In this document: positions 13,601 through 19,780 of the stretch, one piece after another
Numbering within the stretch: position 1 is the stretch's first letter
Layout: each line of letters begins with the position of its first letter
From: a virus
Virus record (IMG/VR): IMGVR_UViG_3300017991_002024
Location: 1 to 20,884 of that record
Reading direction: 5' to 3' (one strand)
Length of the DNA stretch: 20,884 bases
Position numbers and translations under genes: made by a program
The notes under the pieces: generated by a model
What the model was told of the DNA's origin: nothing
Database searches by the model: none
Seen by the model: only the letters and a program-made list of their open reading frames with translations

Positions 13601-15572
13601 TGCGGTACTTGACGCCGAGGGCTTGCCTCCGGGGATCGAAGTGCGGTCAGCCCGTCTGTCCAGCGGCACGCTGTATGACATCACCCTGTCGAATGAATTG
13701 CTCGCTGATTTTTCTGGCGAGGTGATTGTCCGCGATATGTCTAAGCCCGTGTTCTACAGCAACTTTGCTCCAATTCAGGACTTGGACACTGGCCCCACTG
13801 CAGAGCGTGCCAGCACCGGCGAAATCATTTGGTCTATCCCTGCACTGAATATCCCGCCTCGCGTGGACCGGATTGAGCTTCTGCGAACCAGCGGCGACCA
13901 GAGTTTGGTGTTCTACCGCGTGCAGGCATACGGCAAAGTAACCGGCGACAGCGTTGTGGTTGTCGGCACGGACAGGCTCAACGACGAAGAGCTATTCGAC
14001 ACGTCCCGCTCGCACTATGCCGCCGTCCCAATTGTGCTGCCCAACGGGGGGCTTAATGCGTACCGGTTTGGGGTAGCCCGTGACGACTGCAGTATTTGCT
14101 GCTCTTTCCAAGATCGGCTCTGGTTCGCCGGGTCCACATCTGGCGAAGCGGTCAACACTGTGTTCTTCAGCGAGTTCGACGAGTACGAGTCCTGCCCGCC
14201 GCAGAACGAAATCCCGATCCAAAACAACCAGCGAGTCACGGACTATGTGACGGCCTTGGTCCCGTATGGCTCGGTGCTGCTGGTCATGCAGTCTTCCCAC
14301 GCCTATCAGCTTTCCTACAACACTGACCCAGCAATCGACGCTGCGGTCAATCTGATCGCAAACCGTGGGGTTCTCAACCACCGCTGCTGGGACTTGTTCG
14401 ACGACGTGCTGTATGCCGTGGACGAGCGAGGCGTCTACAAAATGCAGCGGTCGGGGCAGGTCACAGATTTGAGTGAAGCAATTGCCGACGTGTTTGTCGA
14501 AGGCCAAATTGACTTCACCAAGAGCGATGCCTGTCACCTGAAAATAGATCGCAAGCAGCGATTGCTGCGGGTGTTTGTGGTGACCAGTGACGGCGGGCAG
14601 GAGCCAGACCTCGCGTACTGCTATAGCTTGGCATACGGGACGTGGTGGAAGGAAACCTACCCCACGTCTCTGACCTGCTCCACCACCTACAAGCGCTGGG
14701 ACACTGGTCGGGAAGAGCCGCTGTACGGCACCATGGACGGTACCCTGCGGGTGTTTGAAGGCACCAAGGAACTGCCTTACCGAAGCGTCAAAACAATCAC
14801 TCTTTTGGACGGCGGGTCAGGTTACACAAGCCCGCCAAAGGTTGTTGCAGAGGGCGGCATCGGAGCCGAGTTGCGAGCCGTCATACGGGACGGCATTGTT
14901 ACCGAGATAGAAATTCTCAGTCGCGGGTTTGGGTTTGGGCAGGCACCGGATTCCGAGACATTTGCCCCCAGCATCTTTATTAGTATTGACCGGCCACCAT
15001 CCGGCGGCGAGCGGGCCAGCGCAGTTGGGTCAGCCTATTACCCAGAGTTCGTAACGCCGAAGGTCGTGGATGAAAGCGTTGTCCCCCCCGTGCTGGTCGA
15101 GAACCCCGAAACCACCCGGCTGACTGTCGGCTGGAGCTTTAAGACTCCCAACCTTGAACTCATCACCGACGCCAATGTCAAGGGCGGGGAGCAACAAATC
15201 GACCGTAGCATCACCCTGACCTACCAGCCCACCGCAGGCGCATCGGTGATAACCCTGAAGCACTTCTATAACAACTCAGAAAACCCCCGCCAAAACGTGA
15301 TGCCTCGCGACCGGGGCACGGGCTGGAAGCACATAGAGGACAGCACCCGCACCGAACTGGACATGGACACGGCCCGAGTCCCACTGGGCCATGCGACTGG
15401 CGTGGCCCAAGCCCGATTTGCAAACCGGGTATACGCCGACATGGGCGGCGCAGATCGCCATTTGGCGATAGAGCTTACCCAGCCATCGTTTGTCGTTGAG
15501 GGCGATGCGACAGTCGCCACTGCCATGCTGTATTCCTACGAAATCAATGGAGTCGTGTCGCGTGAGCAGTAA
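10614..15572 (+). CDS. Very long tail-nozzle-like protein with GSGY repeats
   Basis: From ATG 10614, one base after the previous stop, the protein has 1652 residues; in-frame TTG 10533 would start inside the adaptor gene and is rejected. The N-terminus (about residues 1-150, with LLLPGQATPRPALSTL) and the part from about residue 1040 to 1390 (RLWFAGS near residue 1170, then YGSVLLVMQSSHAYQLSY and DVLYAVDERGVYKMQ) resemble the beta-propeller tail hubs of short-tailed phages (P22 gp10, T7 gp12). Between them sits about 800-900 residues of extra sequence, including a Tyr/Trp-rich part near 560-640. Repeats centred on GGGSY, GTGY, GSGL, GQDYY and GSGY occur near residues 181, 224, 746, 827, 875, 923 and 1400. 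No enzyme motif or membrane segment is visible. A fused tail-fibre or receptor-binding role is possible. Confidence 0.72.
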   Translation: MKITSWLGLSTAISNYASPTGSAVEQTNLQLLLPGQATPRPALSTLVNKQDGSFIFGLYRKTNGLAVEDTVISYMRSFDPTEYYLTRTGIETLDTTDPNSEEIRILRVLTELTNGGDYYPSFCEDRHGNVYTFFGFGIRPLVVESQSFATNQIGVDAPEQAPSVTASGSGQFVERIDVLTGGGSYWAAPTISIESTAGSFLRQAKARAIVENGLVVGVEMLDHGTGYTRAPVVTAVEGKKGRGFSARCAVEVVAASFGHSQFKFYDPERDGETPGTELPIAEDNSPTYSSSIGGILDNYDLRLIGDGSGETGYTGTLSEITGVATHRVTSSTPFPHMVGDIVECEFAQAGLATVTETVKILAVSKAGADYRFDIAPTLLDGHTNATVTFRHAEGSHTHASVSSTESNAKFARVELAAIAPLADADTGKRFFNGTSISAIDTTTNTITLSHWTQTGEMEVGFKSEDSHFALGVGQLILTYDHDHDNDDSTATRPYIFAYRVVEEGANLVDDKFTATGSLSGGGGSGATAFVEFEAVDNQFQARIAETENTIQTFSDTYYSNDYQNWGLQAHPSQFKWGWQNRINDHRSCDFYLFFTSCYYDGWTYRAYFPDYRRVTVWLHTGPDGQYGQQHWTPVGVPVQVDGTGPYADVEVTPSLLADGTSPVPVSGSTNPVVRLRFEYAPSSWDRTWVGRWLGSFYAGADDDIGTMIHRPTYSGSAARADWWRNKEGNTARPLVNVTSATLINSGSGLPPETRFRLRVCQAKANAEHQVGPVGAGSSPPRTVAVSHAVRDFATYYYDLRIDNTQPTASGPGKTLGDVTETRVVSAGTGYPQGGGSVLQLAQRSKAGQAYKFSRYYSYSVVQLTEANILDSIGTVTVLSQGQDYYAPPTLFETPSPGYGVQAVPVIDTTGKITAVTIKNLQGGSGYEQGKEPFLVTSDDDATLVPVMRPVMQGVYRCTYRFADLSRTVAGEATLVGSAGSKTATLDWSGERDVLLDAVLDAEGLPPGIEVRSARLSSGTLYDITLSNELLADFSGEVIVRDMSKPVFYSNFAPIQDLDTGPTAERASTGEIIWSIPALNIPPRVDRIELLRTSGDQSLVFYRVQAYGKVTGDSVVVVGTDRLNDEELFDTSRSHYAAVPIVLPNGGLNAYRFGVARDDCSICCSFQDRLWFAGSTSGEAVNTVFFSEFDEYESCPPQNEIPIQNNQRVTDYVTALVPYGSVLLVMQSSHAYQLSYNTDPAIDAAVNLIANRGVLNHRCWDLFDDVLYAVDERGVYKMQRSGQVTDLSEAIADVFVEGQIDFTKSDACHLKIDRKQRLLRVFVVTSDGGQEPDLAYCYSLAYGTWWKETYPTSLTCSTTYKRWDTGREEPLYGTMDGTLRVFEGTKELPYRSVKTITLLDGGSGYTSPPKVVAEGGIGAELRAVIRDGIVTEIEILSRGFGFGQAPDSETFAPSIFISIDRPPSGGERASAVGSAYYPEFVTPKVVDESVVPPVLVENPETTRLTVGWSFKTPNLELITDANVKGGEQQIDRSITLTYQPTAGASVITLKHFYNNSENPRQNVMPRDRGTGWKHIEDSTRTELDMDTARVPLGHATGVAQARFANRVYADMGGADRHLAIELTQPSFVVEGDATVATAMLYSYEINGVVSREQ
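15549..15552 (+). promoter_or_regulatory. Ribosome binding site choosing GTG 15562
   Basis: GGAG lies nine bases before the GTG at 15562, inside the end of the nozzle gene. It favours that start over the in-frame ATG 15547 and TTG 15490, which have no comparable site. Confidence 0.55.
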
Positions 15573-16191
15573 CAAGTCTGACCTAGAGGGCTCTCTTGCT
15601 GCCGCTGGGCTGCCCCCCGCTGCGGCCAAGATTATCTCAAACGCCCTCGCAAATTTGGACTCGCCTAAGACCGCGCAAGGGGGCTCGTTAGTAGACAGTA
15701 CGCCCAAACAGGCGATGCGGCTAATTGGGCGAGACGCCCGACAGTTCCAATTTCCCAATTTGGACTATGTGCCCCAAGAGCCTCGCCGCCGCCTCAGAAA
15801 CACCAAAAACACCGCTTACCAGCCTGCCGTCAGCGAGCATCCCTACCGCGACTCTCAGCCCGTCGATACGGGAGTTCCGCTCTCACCGGAGCAGTTCACG
15901 GGCAAGAACGCGGTGCAAATCACCCGTCGCACTTCAGATGGAGTGCCGGTGTATGAAATAGGGCTGCGCGTGCAGGGGGACGGGGAGTTCCTCAAACTCA
16001 GCCCCCACCGGGAGAGCCTGCGTGCTGTTCGGCTATCTGCGTCTACCAGCAACCCCGACCGTGCCCAGCTTTTGGTCACCAACACAGACACAGAGATTCG
16101 CCTTGTTTTGCAGCTTGTTGGCCTGCAGGAAGTGACTGTCTCTTTGCCGGATGGCGGCACCAAAAACCTGTTAGCGTGGACGACAGATTGA
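15562..16191 (+). CDS. Unrecognised protein after the nozzle gene, possibly virion
   Basis: This 209-residue protein starts at GTG 15562, overlapping the nozzle stop by 11 bases; an ATG at 15547 would add five residues. The N-terminus is a short Ala-rich helix (LEGSLAAAGLPPAAAKIISN), the middle is a Pro/Arg/Tyr-rich flexible stretch (about residues 60-110), and the last ~95 residues form a likely beta domain (VQITRRTSDGVPVYEIGLRV, then LLVTNTDTEIRLVLQLVGLQ). No family is recognised. The position after the nozzle and before a row of Gln-rich proteins makes a tail or ejection-related virion protein the best guess. Confidence 0.7.
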   Translation: MSSNKSDLEGSLAAAGLPPAAAKIISNALANLDSPKTAQGGSLVDSTPKQAMRLIGRDARQFQFPNLDYVPQEPRRRLRNTKNTAYQPAVSEHPYRDSQPVDTGVPLSPEQFTGKNAVQITRRTSDGVPVYEIGLRVQGDGEFLKLSPHRESLRAVRLSASTSNPDRAQLLVTNTDTEIRLVLQLVGLQEVTVSLPDGGTKNLLAWTTD

Positions 16192-16197
16192 AAAAAT

Positions 16198-16758
16198 ATG
16201 TTCGCAAATCAAAAAAACTTTAACAGTCGCATCACTGCCTCCAATCCTTTTGGCGGATCGCAGGCTCGGGGCACCCGCGTCAAGGCACCCTACATGGGTG
16301 GCGACCAGACCCGGAGTGCCATGTCCCGGGCTCTGATGGACTCGGCCAATACAGAAATTGGTTCTGGATACGAACAGGCTCGGCGGCAATACCAGCAGGC
16401 GGGCGAAGAAGCCCGCAGCCAAGACGTGCAGCGACAGTACCAAGCCAACATGCAGGACTACGGGTTCGGCAAAGAACTGGAAGTTGGCAAGCGGCGGAAT
16501 ATGAGCCAGCGGCAGCAGGGGCTGGCCGACCTCGACTCCCAGTTATTTCGGGCGCAGCAGGACTACGGCGTTGCCCGCATGTCGAACCTAGCCAACCTTT
16601 TTCTTCAGGGAGGACTGCTCAGCTACCCAACCGCGAGCGAGATATTAGGTGGCTACAGAGCGGAGAATCCCATTACTTCACCCACCGGAGATATTATTCC
16701 CTCCCCGGCCATGCCCAACGCTGGTGACACTGGCATCCTCAGAGGGTTATTCCGTTAG
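16198..16758 (+). CDS. Gln/Arg-rich helical protein, candidate internal virion protein
   Basis: This 186-residue protein begins MFANQKNFNSR. It has a Gly/Ser-rich start, then a Gln/Glu/Arg-rich helical middle (about residues 55-130, for example YEQARRQYQQAGEEARSQD), a short hydrophobic patch (LANLFLQGGLLSYP), a Pro-rich spacer and the end GILRGLFR. It is unrecognised by name. Small Gln/Ala-rich helical proteins encoded right after the tail hub are often internal virion (DNA ejection) proteins in podoviruses, and this is my inference here. No good ribosome site precedes the ATG, and the gap of six bases to the previous stop suggests coupling. It resembles its downstream neighbour in layout and both termini. 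Confidence 0.7.
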   Translation: MFANQKNFNSRITASNPFGGSQARGTRVKAPYMGGDQTRSAMSRALMDSANTEIGSGYEQARRQYQQAGEEARSQDVQRQYQANMQDYGFGKELEVGKRRNMSQRQQGLADLDSQLFRAQQDYGVARMSNLANLFLQGGLLSYPTASEILGGYRAENPITSPTGDIIPSPAMPNAGDTGILRGLFR

Positions 16759-16760
16759 AA

Positions 16761-17243
16761 ATGTTTGCCGCTAATTCTTACAAGCCGACGTTCAGCGGCC
16801 CCATGCTGGCATCTGGCGAACAGCTACGGAGGGGCAAAAACTCAGCGATGCAGCAGTCTGCATTTGCTGGCAATCAGCGGGCCTATTTACCCCGCAACAC
16901 GGGAGTGCGGGCCGGTAGCAAGATGGCCGACTACCAAAGCGGCCTGCAGGCTGATGCGGCCATGGCCAAGGGGTATGCAGAGGCCCAGCGCCTTGCCCAA
17001 GCCGATCAACTTTACAACGCTGGAGCCACGCAGCGTTATCAACAGAACCGTGCTGGCGAAGACGCTTTCTTGCAAAACCTGCTACTGGGCCAGAGGCGCA
17101 TTGACGAAGGGTCCGCTCTGGACATGGCAGGAATTGACACGTCAGAAATGCTGTCGCAGCGGCAGCGTCAGGTTCAGGAAGAGGCTGCCCGCCTTAACCG
17201 ACAGGCGTCTGTCGGAGGCATTCTGGCTCGGCTATTTGGTTAG
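16761..17243 (+). CDS. Gln/Ala-rich helical protein, possible sister of the preceding gene
   Basis: This 160-residue protein starts two bases after the previous stop. It opens MFAANSYKPTFSG and runs through a long helical, Gln/Ala/Arg-rich stretch (about residues 50-140, with GYAEAQRLAQADQLYNAGA and LSQRQRQVQEEAARLNRQ). It ends in a short hydrophobic GGILARLFG. The start (Met-Phe-Ala), the helical core and the Gly-Ile-Leu-x-Arg-Leu-Phe end recall the preceding protein, so the two may be tandem copies that have diverged. The amphipathic C-terminus would suit membrane or tail-lumen contact by an ejection protein, but that is inference. Confidence 0.7.
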   Translation: MFAANSYKPTFSGPMLASGEQLRRGKNSAMQQSAFAGNQRAYLPRNTGVRAGSKMADYQSGLQADAAMAKGYAEAQRLAQADQLYNAGATQRYQQNRAGEDAFLQNLLLGQRRIDEGSALDMAGIDTSEMLSQRQRQVQEEAARLNRQASVGGILARLFG

Positions 17244-17246
17244 GAG
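17242..17246 (+). promoter_or_regulatory. Strong ribosome binding site for the gene at 17255
   Basis: AGGAG, eight bases before the ATG at 17255, overlaps the TAG stop of the previous gene. The site confirms the start of a small gene that would otherwise be easy to doubt. Confidence 0.75.
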
Positions 17247-17254
17247 TAAATACA

Positions 17255-17545
17255 ATGGCCCTCATTATCAACGTCGCTTTCGACGAGATGCGCGACGATA
17301 GCGTCAACAAGATGCTGAAGGACGCCTACCGCGAAGACAAGAACAAAGGCAAGCCTCTGCATCTCCGCAAGCAAAAGTCGGAGCCAGACGACGATGACGA
17401 CGACGAGCGCGACAACCCGGCTGACTTGGACCAGAAACTGACGGCCAGCAAGCCGCCCACGGTAACTACTGCTGACATGCCGCATGCCGTGGCAGCCAAG
17501 ATGAGCAAGAAAGACCTGAAGCCTAAGTCTCGCAAGGGTAAGTAA
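17255..17545 (+). CDS. Small highly charged protein with an Asp run
   Basis: This unrecognised 96-residue protein starts at a well-supported ATG. A short hydrophobic beta-like start (MALIINVAFDEM) is followed by a charged helix, a run of six Asp (in SEPDDDDDDERDNP, about residues 43-56) and a strongly basic end (KMSKKDLKPKSRKGK). The split of acidic middle and basic tail suggests a flexible, nucleic-acid or partner-binding protein. Its stop overlaps the next start as TAATG, so the two are expressed together. No enzyme motif is visible. Confidence 0.72.
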   Translation: MALIINVAFDEMRDDSVNKMLKDAYREDKNKGKPLHLRKQKSEPDDDDDDERDNPADLDQKLTASKPPTVTTADMPHAVAAKMSKKDLKPKSRKGK

Positions 17546-19779
17546 TGGCTGGCGGAAAGCGCGGCGGTCGCAAGACCCCCCGAAAAAAGACAAGGGGTAC
17601 AGCCTCTGCAAAAGCGGCTGCCACTCGCATTACGCCGCTGACAGATGTCAGCACCTACAGTGATCTTCTGCGCAAACTAGACAGCAAGTCGCTGAAAGAG
17701 GTGATGTCGCGGCTTACGCCTGCACAGCAAGCCCGGGTTCAAGCCATTATTGGTGCCGAGCCACCAAGAACCGCAGCAGACAGTCACCCAATTTACGCCC
17801 TTCCGGCAAAGACAGGCAAGTCTGCAGCCAAGCCCCCAGCGCCACCACCAACAGATTTGCCGCTGGTGACACAACGGGTGGACCCGAGGTTACCGCTCTC
17901 GCGTGGCACACAGCCCACGGTTAGGCACCTAGTGAGCGGCTCGGTGCCTTTGGACCCGTCAGCGCCTACCCAAGAGCAGATTCCCAAGGCGGTCGAGGTC
18001 AAGAGGGCCAAGACCAGACGGGACAAGCCATCTGCGGACGAGCTTGACCGGCCAGAAGATTACATCGACCCCGCACAGGCTCGCACCGAATACTACATGG
18101 ATGGCGTTGACCGCATGCTGCTAAAGCAGTTTGAGGAAATGCCGCCGACAAAAACCAACTTTGCCCGAATCAAAGAGATTGCCGAAAGGGTGCTAGAAGA
18201 GCAGTCAAGGGCTCCCAACGAAGACATTGTTGGGCCCTATGCCCGCGTCCTGCGGCGCATGGCAAAGAGCAATCCCACGCGGTTCGTCGATATCGTTTCG
18301 GCTATGGGGTATGACCCCGGCGATCCGAAGAGCTACAAACGATTCCAGCAGGACTTTGGCCCCGAGCGCGCCCGTCGCCCCGCAGGAGCTTTTGAGCGGC
18401 CAGAACTGGAAGATGAGCCCCCTTTGGACAAACAGCGGCAAGACTATGAAATGCCGCCCCGGGTCGTTTTCGGCACAGAGATCGGCAAGAAATTTGAACC
18501 CAGCACCAGTGCCAGCGGAATTGAAGGCTCTGTCTTCCCGATGGTGCAACAAGTTCGCGACATTGATTTTATTAACGCATTGATGCAAGACGCCGGGATT
18601 CAGAGCCAGATTTTCCCAGAGTCTGGACGGCGAACGTACACGAATGAAGGGCAGTTAATAACCCGCCTGCTTTCCGTAATCGAAGACATGCGTCGTCGCG
18701 GTGCCAAGATTCAGCCGCGTGATTCTACCAAGTTTCAATACAAACGAGTCTTCGATCCGGTTAAGCAAGAGTTTGTAGTTCAAGCGGAGCCCAAAGGTTT
18801 TGTCGATGACCCACAGACATTTGGGCCGAACGAACAATTCAGCTATAGCCCCGGTGTCGCCAACATCATTCGCGATCTTTTGGTTGGTGGCGACGGCAAC
18901 GTGAAGGGTCTTGCTGAATTAGGCTATACGGGCCCAAAAGCCCCACGCAGTGGCCTTGGGTTTCGTTACACCCCTAGCACGTTGGTTGAGCCAACTACTG
19001 GAATGGGGATGCGTCGAGCGGACCTCAAAATGCAGCGAAAAACCCAAAAGCGGGACAATCTCGCTCGGGAATTGCTGATGGATTTTGTGGACGAGCGGCG
19101 GCGCGGGTTTATCCCAAAGGACATACAAAGCTATAGAGAGCAGTTCCCGTTTTTGATTGACCCAGAAACGAGCGAGGCTATCTCTCGGGTGTCCAGAACT
19201 ACGGGCATTTTTCCGTTGGACAGTGTGCTGCAAGGCTTGCGGGTAAATGTTCCGTACCGAGATGGCAAACTATTGGCCGTAGGCCGGATGCCAAGCGAGG
19301 ATGCCGCCAAGGTATTGTCTGCAAGCCGCATGACACCAGAGTCTTTCATTCCGGCCCTGCAACAGCTTATTTCGGACAGTCGCAAGATTTACGACAGACT
19401 TCCTCCCCACCCCACGCTTATCGGCAGCAAGATTGCCAAGGACTTGGAGGGCAAGACCGTGATGAGCGGCGACAATGTAGCCCGCATCAATGCCGAGTTT
19501 GCCCGCAGCGGCCAAGCCATGGAAGACGTGGTGGACCGCACACGGGGACCAAGGTTCTTTGAACTTTCCCCTGACCAGCAAGCTGAAATGATTGAAGTGA
19601 TGAATCGCCGCAAAAGGGGGAGCGGCGAGGCGTACCGCCGCCAAATGGAGAAGCAGCGTGATGCCGACCAGATTACCACAGACCCATCTAAGGGTTACTT
19701 ACAACGGATCGAAGCTACTGGTGGACGCAGCCCGTCTGCTGCCGTCCCGCAATCTATTCTCTACGGACTGATGGTGTGA
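17545..19779 (+). CDS. Large unrecognised protein with basic N-terminus, ejection-protein candidate
   Basis: This 744-residue protein has no family I can name. The first ~28 residues are very basic (GGKRGGRKTPRKKTRG) and look able to bind DNA. A Pro-rich linker follows around residues 75-165, then long charged, mostly helical segments. Two regions look folded: about residues 260-420 and 500-650. There is no membrane segment and no lytic motif that I can see. The start is ATG 17545 in a TAATG overlap, with AAGGG upstream. Size and position match the large internal virion proteins of podoviruses, but sequence support is lacking. A structural role in the tail is the alternative. Confidence 0.72.
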   Translation: MAGGKRGGRKTPRKKTRGTASAKAAATRITPLTDVSTYSDLLRKLDSKSLKEVMSRLTPAQQARVQAIIGAEPPRTAADSHPIYALPAKTGKSAAKPPAPPPTDLPLVTQRVDPRLPLSRGTQPTVRHLVSGSVPLDPSAPTQEQIPKAVEVKRAKTRRDKPSADELDRPEDYIDPAQARTEYYMDGVDRMLLKQFEEMPPTKTNFARIKEIAERVLEEQSRAPNEDIVGPYARVLRRMAKSNPTRFVDIVSAMGYDPGDPKSYKRFQQDFGPERARRPAGAFERPELEDEPPLDKQRQDYEMPPRVVFGTEIGKKFEPSTSASGIEGSVFPMVQQVRDIDFINALMQDAGIQSQIFPESGRRTYTNEGQLITRLLSVIEDMRRRGAKIQPRDSTKFQYKRVFDPVKQEFVVQAEPKGFVDDPQTFGPNEQFSYSPGVANIIRDLLVGGDGNVKGLAELGYTGPKAPRSGLGFRYTPSTLVEPTTGMGMRRADLKMQRKTQKRDNLARELLMDFVDERRRGFIPKDIQSYREQFPFLIDPETSEAISRVSRTTGIFPLDSVLQGLRVNVPYRDGKLLAVGRMPSEDAAKVLSASRMTPESFIPALQQLISDSRKIYDRLPPHPTLIGSKIAKDLEGKTVMSGDNVARINAEFARSGQAMEDVVDRTRGPRFFELSPDQQAEMIEVMNRRKRGSGEAYRRQMEKQRDADQITTDPSKGYLQRIEATGGRSPSAAVPQSILYGLMV

Positions 19780-19780
19780 C

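Noticed and set aside
12594-14537. Minus-strand frames of 171 and 181 codons inside the nozzle gene
   Set aside because: They lie wholly inside a strong + strand gene and show no protein-like pattern; GC-rich codon bias leaves such frames open.
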